Assembly: GCA_002314195.1 (NCBI GenBank)
Contig: DCCQ01000014.1
Span: forward strand, 1-45,594
Reading direction: 5' to 3'
Source: Bacteroidales bacterium UBA1077
GTDB lineage: Bacteria > Bacteroidota > Bacteroidia > Bacteroidales > UBA932
DNA length: 45,594 nt
A program made the translations under genes and the position numbers. The notes below the pieces were generated by a model. It had not been told where the DNA came from. It saw only the letters and a program-made list of their open reading frames with translations, and searched no databases. Shown here piece by piece: positions 1 to 7,600 of this stretch. Each line of letters starts with the position of its first letter. Positions within the stretch are counted from its first letter, which is position 1.

Positions 1-6
1 CTTCAG

Positions 7-20
7 TCTTTTCAATGAAC
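7..20 (-). promoter_or_regulatory. possible boxA-like element of an rRNA leader
   Basis: Read on the minus strand this is GTTCATTGAAAAGA, which resembles the boxA antitermination element found just before 16S rRNA in Bacteroidota. It lies about 50 bp downstream of a strong stable-RNA-type promoter that also points left. No rRNA sequence itself falls inside the window, so an rRNA operon beyond the left edge is an inference. Confidence 0.4.
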
Positions 21-70
21 TTGCCTGTTGTTTTCAGGTTGAACTTGCGTTCCGTTCCTGAAAGCGGGTG

Positions 71-101
71 CAAAGGTAGCACTTTTTTCTTTCCCACCAA
101 A
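71..101 (-). promoter_or_regulatory. strong Bacteroidota promoter pointing left out of the window
   Basis: On the minus strand there is TTTG (98-101), a 19-nt spacer, then TACCTTTG (71-78), an exact match to the Bacteroidota -33 TTTG / -7 TAnnTTTG consensus. The -7 element TACCTTTGCA and its T-rich surroundings closely match the promoter of the tRNA-Val gene at 13469-13499. This suggests a stable-RNA promoter, probably for an rRNA operon whose leader starts near 64. Confidence 0.75.
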
Positions 102-205
102 CTTTTTTCAACATTTTTTCGATAGCAGTTTTCAACAATTCCGTGTTGAAATCAGCTATAAACCGATGTAAGTCGCAGCTTTTCGGCAGTTTACAAATCA
201 GAAAA

Positions 206-244
206 AAAATCGGCCTCAGGATAAGCCTGAAGCCGATTTTTTAT
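206..244 (-). terminator. intrinsic terminator of the sugar permease gene
   Basis: Arms 206-220 and 226-240 form a 15-bp stem (one G-T pair) around a 5-nt loop. Seen from the minus strand it is followed by a run of T. It sits about 30 bp after the stop of the permease at 276 and would also insulate the leftward promoter at 71-101. Confidence 0.8.
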
Positions 245-275
245 CAAAATCCGTCAAAGACGAGCCTGACTTGTC

Positions 276-1301
276 TTACATTCCCGCGGCCACGATCATT
301 CCGAGACCGACAAGGAAAAAGCAGAACATTGCTCCAAGAAGACCATAGACAGTCTTATCAGATCCCTTGAATTCTTTCCACACGAACACGCCCCAGATGG
401 CGGCGACCATCGGCGCTCCCTGACCAAGGGCGTATGATACGGAAGCGCCAGCCTTGCCGGCGGCGATGTAGCTAAGTGCGGTACCAAGACACCAGATGCA
501 TCCACCAAGCATTCCGACAAGGTGAGTCTTGGAATTGCCTTTGAAATATTCGCTCATCTTGACAGGCGCGCCCTGGAATGGCCATTTCATGAATATAGGG
601 CCGAAGATGAAGTGGCTGGCGAGAACCGCGAGGCTGAAAACAACGATGGCGGTGTAGGGGCCGACCTTGCCCGGTTCCATATTCGCGAAATCCTTGAGGT
701 CCATGGCCTTCATCACAAATGATGAGAAGAATGACATCACAACACCTGCGACTACGGCAAGGATGATGCCCTTGCGCTGATCTGCCTTGCTGATCTCGGC
801 GTTGCCTGCCTTTTTGCCGGAAGCTATACCATTAAGGATTACCGCAACCACAACAAGAGCGACACCTATCGCGAGAAGTGTCAGATTGCTCTTGAGGGCG
901 CCTTGCGACATCTCGACCCTAAGATTGTTGATTACGCCAAGAACAAGAGCGAGACCACATCCTACAGGGAACGCCACAGACATTCCGGCTATAGAGGTGG
1001 AAGCACTGAGACAGATATTCGACAGGTTGAATATCACGCCTCCTATGATGATGCTGATGATGGCGGAAGAATCAGCCTGCGCGATGTCCTGGAAGAAAGG
1101 ACGTCCCTCTGGACCGAATGTGCCAAGAGTAAGAGCAAGTAACAAAGAGAATATGACCATTCCGATCACATAGTCCCAGTAGAAGAGCTCATACCTCCAA
1201 CTTTTGGCGGCGAGTTTCTGAGTGTTTCCCCATGAGCCCCAGCAAAGCATGATGATGAAGCAGAAGAACACTGCCAGACCATAACTGTTTACGATGAACA
1301 T
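276..1301 (-). CDS. DMT-type sugar permease, probable ribose transporter (RusT-like)
   Basis: This 341-residue protein is almost entirely hydrophobic, with about ten membrane segments and internal two-fold similarity typical of the drug/metabolite transporter superfamily. It resembles the RhaT/glucose-ribose-porter branch in length and in its small-residue-rich last third (the stretch ending SYALGQGAPMVAAIWG). It starts 35 bp after the ribokinase stop, so the two are probably co-transcribed. In Bacteroides the ribose utilisation system pairs such a permease (RusT) with ribokinases (RusK); the same pairing here suggests inner-membrane ribose or other pentose uptake followed by phosphorylation. 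No SusC/SusD genes or regulator are next to it. The substrate is inferred from the neighbour only; another sugar or nucleoside is possible. Confidence 0.75.
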   Translation of the reverse strand: MFIVNSYGLAVFFCFIIMLCWGSWGNTQKLAAKSWRYELFYWDYVIGMVIFSLLLALTLGTFGPEGRPFFQDIAQADSSAIISIIIGGVIFNLSNICLSASTSIAGMSVAFPVGCGLALVLGVINNLRVEMSQGALKSNLTLLAIGVALVVVAVILNGIASGKKAGNAEISKADQRKGIILAVVAGVVMSFFSSFVMKAMDLKDFANMEPGKVGPYTAIVVFSLAVLASHFIFGPIFMKWPFQGAPVKMSEYFKGNSKTHLVGMLGGCIWCLGTALSYIAAGKAGASVSYALGQGAPMVAAIWGVFVWKEFKGSDKTVYGLLGAMFCFFLVGLGMIVAAGM

Positions 1302-1336
1302 AATTATTAGTGTTATTTAAGATTGAATATTCATGA

Positions 1337-2248
1337 TTACCTCGCCATGAAAGCCTCGGCCTCAGCCCTTGTAGGGATGGCTGTCTGGGCTCCCATCTTT
1401 GTCACAGACAATGCGGAGACGGCGGACGCGAACTCCGCGGCCTCCTTAAGGGATTTGCCTTCAGACAAGGCGACGCAGATGGAACCACAGTACGTGTCCC
1501 CCGCTCCGGTGGTGTCAACAGCCTCGACCTTTCTGGCCTGAACAAACTGAGGCTCACCACCGTCAAGGATAAGAGAACCTTTGCTTCCCATGGTCACGAT
1601 CATATTCCCGACACCCTTTCCGAACAGCACTTTGGCGGCCGCCGCGGCTGTCTCCTTGTCAGTGACAGGCATTCCGGAGAATGAGGCAAGTTCGGTCTCG
1701 TTAGGGATGAACAATGAGATGTATTTGAATATCTCCTCCGGGAGTTCGGCGTATGGCGCCGGATTCAGAACCACGAAAGATCCAGCCTCATGCGCGATCT
1801 TCGCTGCCTTGAGAACTGTCGGCACAGGAATCTCCAACTGCATCAGCAGGATATCGCAGGATTTGAGCGCAGTCTCGGAAGCGGCGATGTCATCATCCGT
1901 GAAATCCAGATTCGCTCCGGAAGCCACTACGATACAGTTCTCCGCATCTTTGTCAACAGTGATCAAAGCCACTCCGGAAGGCTTGTCCGAACGGATGATT
2001 CCGCTGACATCAATGTCCTCTTCCTTGTAATGCTTGATCGAATTGTCTCCGAAAACGTCTTTCCCTACCTTACATATAAAGGAGACATCTCCTCCGACCC
2101 TTTTTGCGGCAACAGCCTGATTGGCGCCTTTTCCTCCGGCGCTCATCGTGAAGACTCCCCCAAGGACAGTCTCTCCTGGAGCCGGAAGTGTCGGGGTCTT
2201 CACCGTCATGTCCGTGTTGCTGCTCCCTAAAATCAGTATTTTCTTCAT
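1337..2248 (-). CDS. rbsK: ribokinase (PfkB family)
   Basis: About 303 residues, the usual ribokinase length. It phosphorylates D-ribose to ribose 5-phosphate in the cytosol. The N-terminal PfkB signature GGKGANQAVAAKRVGG and the C-terminal signature DTTGAGDTYCGSI are both intact; the latter contains the anion hole and the catalytic Asp (GAGD). The NPAP and NETE motifs of the family are also present. The ATG at 2248 (MKKILILGSSNTD) is chosen because it begins the conserved first beta strand; an upstream ATG at 2272 would add eight residues (MNIYLSKS) with no family match. It is first in a two-gene unit with the downstream permease. A -7-like TATCTTTG lies about 75 bp upstream. Confidence 0.9.
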   Translation of the reverse strand: MKKILILGSSNTDMTVKTPTLPAPGETVLGGVFTMSAGGKGANQAVAAKRVGGDVSFICKVGKDVFGDNSIKHYKEEDIDVSGIIRSDKPSGVALITVDKDAENCIVVASGANLDFTDDDIAASETALKSCDILLMQLEIPVPTVLKAAKIAHEAGSFVVLNPAPYAELPEEIFKYISLFIPNETELASFSGMPVTDKETAAAAAKVLFGKGVGNMIVTMGSKGSLILDGGEPQFVQARKVEAVDTTGAGDTYCGSICVALSEGKSLKEAAEFASAVSALSVTKMGAQTAIPTRAEAEAFMAR

Positions 2249-2322
2249 ACTCTTTGATAAATAAATATTCAATGGTTATAAATCCAGTGCTAAAACGTTA
2301 GCGCAAAAATTATATTAAAGGT

Positions 2323-2330
2323 CAAAGATA
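2323..2330 (-). promoter_or_regulatory. candidate -7 element for rbsK
   Basis: The minus strand reads TATCTTTG, matching TAnnTTTG. No good TTTG is seen 19 nt upstream, so support rests on one element and its position before rbsK. Confidence 0.4.
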
Positions 2331-2402
2331 AATAAAAAACGTCACAATCTAATAATAGGAAGACACTTTTTTTAATTCCGCATCATGTTTATGAATAACA
2401 AA

Positions 2403-2436
2403 AAAACGGGAACCACTCGAAAGCAGTTCCCGTTTT
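2403..2436 (-). terminator. intrinsic terminator of groES-groEL
   Basis: Perfect 11-bp arms (2403-2413 and 2426-2436, AAAACGGGAAC and its complement) with a 12-nt loop. On the minus strand the stem ends in a T run. It lies 30 bp past the groEL stop. Confidence 0.85.
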
Positions 2437-2465
2437 CAGTTATGATTATTATTGTAAAGCTTTGA

Positions 2466-4088
2466 TTACATCATACCGCCCGCAGGCATCGCAGGAGCGG
2501 CCGGCTCCTTCTCAGGGATGTCAACGATACCGCATTCAGTTGTAAGGAACATTCCAGCGACAGAAGCGGCATTCTCAAGAGCGACACGAGCCACCTTGGT
2601 AGGATCGATGACTCCAGCCTCAAGCATATTCACATACTCATCAGTACGGGCGTTGTAGCCGAAGTCTCCCTTCTTCTCACGGATTTTCTGGATTATGACG
2701 CTGCCGTCAACGCCAGCATTCTGGGCAATCTGACGGAGAGGCTCCTCGATGGCACGTGCAACAATGTGGATACCTGTGGTCTCGTCATCGTTCTCACCCT
2801 TGAGCTTCTTCAAAGCCTCAGCGGCGCGGATGTAGGATACACCACCACCTGGAAGATAACCTTCCTCCACCGCGGCGCGGGTGGCGTTGAGAGCATCCTC
2901 AACCCTGTCCTTTTTCTCCTTCATCTCGATCTCGGAACCGGCACCTACATAGAGCACAGCGACTCCTCCTGCCAGTTTGCCAAGTCTTTCCTGAAGTTTC
3001 TCCTTGTCGTAGTCAGAAGTGGTGTTCTCAATCTGCTTGCGGATCTGGGCGACTCTCTCAGCGATAGCCTCCTTGTCACCGGCACCACCTACGATTGTGG
3101 TGTTGTCCTTTGTGATGGTGACTTTCTCAGCCTTACCGAGCATGTCAGGAGTCGTGTTCTCAAGTGTGAAGCCTCTTTCCTCTGACACTACAATGGCACC
3201 TGTAAGGGTAGCGATGTCTTGAAGCATCTCCTTACGACGGTCACCGAATCCAGGTGCCTTAACGGCAGCTACCTTGAGCGTGCCACGAAGCTTATTGACG
3301 ACCAATGTAGTAAGAGCCTCACCATCAACATCCTCTGCGATAATCAGCAAAGCCCTGCCGTCACGGGCGATCGGCTCAAGGATTGGCATGAAGTCCTTCA
3401 TTGAGGAGATCTTCTTGTCGGTGATGAGGATAGAAGCGTCATCAAGAACTGCCTCCATCTTGTCAGAGTTGGTCATGAAGTAAGGAGAGATGTAACCTCT
3501 GTCAAACTGCATGCCCTCTACAACCTTGACCTCGGTCTCGGTGCCCTTGGCCTCCTCGACCGTGATCACACCGTCGCCTTTGACCTTTGACATAGCGTCA
3601 GCGATGAGCTTGCCGATGGCGGCGTCATTGTTGGCGGAGATGGTGCCTACCTGCTCTACCTTAGAGTAGTCAGTACCCACCTTCTTGCTGTTATTCTTGA
3701 GTTCGTCGACAACAGCGGCGACCGCCTTGTCGATACCTCTCTTCAAATCCATAGGGTTTGCACCGGCGGTGACATTCTTCAGACCAACATTGATGATGGC
3801 CTGAGCGAGAACGGTAGCGGTGGTTGTACCGTCACCTGCCTGCTCATTGGTCTTGGAAGCGACTTCCTTGACCATCTGGGCGCCCATGTTGGCGTACCTG
3901 TCAGCAAGTTCAATCTCCTTCGCGACAGTCACACCGTCCTTGGTAACCTGAGGCGCACCGAATTTCTTGTCGATCACAACATTACGTCCCTTAGGACCAA
4001 GAGTGACCTTTACAGCGTCCGCAAGAGCATCAGCTCCTTCCTTCATCTTTGAGCGGACATCAACATCAAATTTTATCTCTTTTGCCAT
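2466..4088 (-). CDS. groL: chaperonin GroEL (60 kDa)
   Basis: 540 residues, the normal length. It forms the double-ring ATP-dependent folding chamber with GroES as lid. The start AKEIKFDVD, the ATP-binding loop LGPKGRNVVID, the catalytic GDGTTTATVLAQ segment and the C-terminal Gly-Met tail (MPAGGMM) are all present. It follows groES by 24 bp in the same direction, the standard order, and ends before a clear terminator. The reading frame is intact. The gene is poor in the GAATAT/ATATTC word that is common elsewhere in the window (one copy), in line with different sequence pressure on highly expressed genes. Confidence 0.99.
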   Translation of the reverse strand: MAKEIKFDVDVRSKMKEGADALADAVKVTLGPKGRNVVIDKKFGAPQVTKDGVTVAKEIELADRYANMGAQMVKEVASKTNEQAGDGTTTATVLAQAIINVGLKNVTAGANPMDLKRGIDKAVAAVVDELKNNSKKVGTDYSKVEQVGTISANNDAAIGKLIADAMSKVKGDGVITVEEAKGTETEVKVVEGMQFDRGYISPYFMTNSDKMEAVLDDASILITDKKISSMKDFMPILEPIARDGRALLIIAEDVDGEALTTLVVNKLRGTLKVAAVKAPGFGDRRKEMLQDIATLTGAIVVSEERGFTLENTTPDMLGKAEKVTITKDNTTIVGGAGDKEAIAERVAQIRKQIENTTSDYDKEKLQERLGKLAGGVAVLYVGAGSEIEMKEKKDRVEDALNATRAAVEEGYLPGGGVSYIRAAEALKKLKGENDDETTGIHIVARAIEEPLRQIAQNAGVDGSVIIQKIREKKGDFGYNARTDEYVNMLEAGVIDPTKVARVALENAASVAGMFLTTECGIVDIPEKEPAAPAMPAGGMM

Positions 4089-4112
4089 AATAAATTCCTC
4101 CTAATGTGTAAA

Positions 4113-4379
4113 TTACAGAATAGCCAGAATGTCTGACTGCTTCACGATAAGATATTTCTTACCCTCTACGGTAACCTCTGTTCCGGCATACTTGCCATAG
4201 ATGACCTCGTCACCTACTTTGACCTCCATAGGTTCATCCTTCTTTCCAGGACCTGCGGCGATCACTTTGCCTTCCTGAGGTTTCTCTTTTGCTGTGTCAG
4301 GAATATAAAGACCTGAAGCCGTCTTTGTCTCAGCCTCTTTAGGCTCAACCAAGACTCTGTCTGCCAATGGTTTGATCAT
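4113..4379 (-). CDS. groS: co-chaperonin GroES (10 kDa)
   Basis: 88 residues beginning MIKPLADRVLVEP, the canonical GroES N-terminus. The mobile-loop region (ETKTASGLYIPDTAKEKPQ) and the C-terminal ILAIL strand are recognisable. An in-frame start at 4448 exists but would add 23 non-homologous residues that lie in the inverted-repeat leader, so the ATG at 4379 is used. It is the first gene of a two-gene operon with groEL. The leader holds a TGACA-N3-TGTCA palindrome that may be a heat-shock control site; no CIRCE element was seen. Confidence 0.97.
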   Translation of the reverse strand: MIKPLADRVLVEPKEAETKTASGLYIPDTAKEKPQEGKVIAAGPGKKDEPMEVKVGDEVIYGKYAGTEVTVEGKKYLIVKQSDILAIL

Positions 4380-4615
4380 AATATAAAGTTTTTTAATGTT
4401 TTTAAATCTACGCTCCGGCTCACTCCGGAGACAGTCTGACAAAATCAAAGGCTGTGCCAGCGGCCTCAGACTGACATTTTGTCACCTTCGTTATATTCAT
4501 GAAAGTACAGGACATACGCTCTGGGTCGGCTGACCGCATATTCACCCTCACACTTTGATTATGAGAAAAAGAATTCCTAAATTTGAAGTTCGGAGAATAT
4601 TATTAATAATAAGGT
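4380..4615. promoter_or_regulatory. divergent control region between groES and the alpha-2-macroglobulin gene
   Basis: This 236-bp gap serves two divergent genes. It contains a 6-bp inverted repeat (CTCCGG/CCGGAG, about 4413-4430), an 8-bp inverted pair CAGTCTGA (4432-4439) / TCAGACTG (4466-4473), and the palindrome at 4472-4484. No convincing TAnnTTTG promoter was found for either direction, which suggests that the heat-shock operon uses a variant promoter. Confidence 0.5.
4472..4484. promoter_or_regulatory. TGACA-TTT-TGTCA palindrome upstream of groES
   Basis: A perfect 5-bp inverted repeat with a 3-bp spacer, about 95 bp before the groES start and inside the divergent control region. Position and symmetry suggest an operator or stress-promoter element for groESL. 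The binding protein is unknown. Confidence 0.45.
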
Positions 4616-7600
4616 ATGAACATGAGAAAATCTGTCAAAACCATAATAACGGCGCTCGCGGTGATACTGCTTGCCGCATCATATTCATCATGCAGCCGTT
4701 TTGGCAAGAGCAAGGGGCAAAGCATAGAGTTCGCCACTTTCATAAAGGCTTACACTGGAGGCATCGTCTCAGACAAATCGACAATCCGTGTGGAACTTGC
4801 CTCCGACATCCCTGACGCGACACCAGGAGCGGACCTCAAGGACGGAGTTCTGACTTTCACCCCTTCAGTGAAAGGCACGGCCAGATGGGTGACCCAAAAC
4901 GTGATTGAGTTCATCCCTAACAGCGGAGCGCTGAAGCCAGGCCAATCCTACACCGGAAAGCTCAGGCTGGACAAGATACAGAAAGTCGGCAACAGAAAGT
5001 TCAAAAAATTCACCTTCAAGTTCCTGGTGGCAATCAAAGAAGCCGTGCTCTCAATGAACGAGATCACCATAACGGCGGCATCACCAGACAGAGCCAGCAT
5101 TGAAGGCACAATTTCCCTGACAGAGGAGCTCCCTCTGGACAAGGTGCAGAAGATGCTTGAATATGATTACCCGGAGAAAAGCGCGGAAGTGAGCGTCACA
5201 GCCGGAACAGATCCGCTCAACTATCATTTCGAGATCATAGGGCTGCCGAGAGACACTAAAGACAGGACGTTGAGAATCAGCCTAAAACCAGGGGACACAG
5301 GATTCGTGACCGACTCAAAGTTGGAGATCAGAATTCCGGCGATGAATGACTTCAAGGTTCTCAGCGCCGAAAGAGTGGAGGCGAATGATCCGTACATAGA
5401 CATCTATTTCACCGAGGCCTTGGCGGATGTCAGCGACAATTCTGGTCTGTTCACCTTGGAAGGTGTGGGACGTAGTTACATTCAAGCCGAGAACGCTCAT
5501 GTCAAGATTTTTTACGAAAATCCGGATGACCAACCACTTACACTCAGGATTTCAAGTGCCGTAAGCAGTCACGATGGGGCAAGGCTCGGGCAGGAATATT
5601 CAAAGAAATTCTCTTCCACTGAGGTTAAGCCAGCGGTCGAAATCCCGATCAGCGGGACGATACTGCCTAATTCCAAGGAGTTGATTCTTCCGTTCAAAGC
5701 AGTGAATCTCAATGCCGTGGACATCAGAGTGATCCAAATCTACGAGGAAAACGTGCTGATGTTCCTCCAGGACAACAATCTTTCCGGTGACAACTCCCTT
5801 CGCAGATGTGGACGGCTCGTCTACAAAAGGTGCGTACGTCTGGACTCGGATCCGTCAAAGAACCTGCACAAATGGCAGGATTATTCGGTCGATCTTTCAG
5901 GCCTTTTCAGGCAGGAGCCAGGAGCCATCTACCGTATAAGAATCTCATTCAAGAAGGAATATTCAGTCTATGGCAAAAACGATTCTTTCAAGAGCGGAAC
6001 CCCATCCGACAAGATGGTTAACATCTCCACCGAGGGCATCACTGATAAAGACAACGACGAATGGGACACCCCGTCACCTTATTTCTATGAAGATTTCTAC
6101 AATTGGGAAGAATACGACTGGAAGGACAGAGACAATCCCCTCAAATCTTCCTACTATATGGAGGACGACAGGTTCCCAGCGATCAATCTGCTGACGTCCA
6201 ATCTTGGAGTGATCGCGAAATACGCAGGAGGAGACAGGCTTTGGGTCAGCGTAAGTGACATCATAGAGGCCACGCCTGTGTTCAACGCCGAGCTTTACGT
6301 CTATAGTTACCAGCTCAAGGAGATCGGCTATGCCAAGACAGGCACTGACGGAATGGCAGAAGTGCAGCTTACCGGAAAGCCTTTCGTGATTGTCGCCAAG
6401 AGAGGTGGCGCGACCAGCTACCTGAAAGTCACCGAGGGTGAGCAGAAGTCCCTCAGCAGGTTCGATGTGGGAGGCAAGGTCCTGGAAAAAGGTCTGAAAG
6501 CTTTCATTTATGGAGAGAGGGGGGTCTGGAGACCCGGTGACACACTTCACGTCACAATGATTCTGGAAGACAAAGAAAACAAGATCCCTGACAACCACCC
6601 TGCCATTATGGAGATCTACACGCCTCAAGGGCAGTTCTACACAAAGCAGATCAACACAAGCGCGAAGAACGGATTCTATGCTTTTACGGTTCCGACAAAA
6701 GACGAGGACCCTACAGGAATATGGCACGCCTACTTCAAGATTGGAGGTGCGATGTTCCACAAACCGTTCAGGATCGAGAGCATAAAGCCAAACAGGCTGA
6801 AAATCAATCTTGACCTCGAAGGCAAGACACTTGACGGCGGACGTAATGTTCCGGTCTGCGTGTCCGCGGACTGGCTGACAGGGCCTCCGGCGGCCGGACT
6901 TGTGGCGAAAGTTAATATGACTCTGCGGCAGGGTTCCTCCACATTCAAAGGCTTTGAAGGCTACAAATTCTCCAGTCCGTTGTCGAACTTCAGCACAAGC
7001 GAGCATCAACTTATTGACACCAGACTGAACGCCAATGGACAGGCAAAGCTCAATGTCATGATGCCTTCAGCGGAAAACGCTCCGGGGATGCTGCGTGCCG
7101 ACATCGTCACCACTGTAGAAGAGCAAGGCGGAGATGTAAGTTTCAGCTCGCTGTCGGTTCCGTACTCTCCATATTCATCATACGTCGGTGTGAAGACCCC
7201 GAAAGAGGGAAAAGATCATTATCTGGAGACAGACAAGGATTACAGCGTCAATGTCGCCGTTGTGGACAAGAACGGAACAAGAGTGAACGGGCACAGCCTG
7301 AAGTACACAATCTACAAGATGAAATGGAGCTGGTGGTGGGAAAGCCGCAGCGAGAGCCTTGATTCTTATGTAAACAGCCCTTCAGCCAACATAATCGCAT
7401 CGGGCACAATCAAGCCGGCCCAAGGAGAAGGTGTCATACCATTCAGAGTGAATTATCCTGAATGGGGGCGTTACCTTGTGCTTGCGACGGATCCTGAAAG
7501 CGGTCACACATCCGGAGACATCATCTATGTGGACTGGCCAGCCTACAAAGGCAGATCCAGCAAGACAGATCCGGACGCATTGACAATGCTTTCGTTCTCT

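Noticed and set aside
4380..4615. A CIRCE (HrcA) element upstream of groES
   Set aside because: The TTAGCACTC-N9-GAGTGCTAA pattern is absent; only shorter palindromes are present.
6074..7009. A 311-codon open frame on the minus strand inside the first alpha-2-macroglobulin gene
   Set aside because: It lies wholly antisense to a gene with clear homology and has no recognisable domain or start context.
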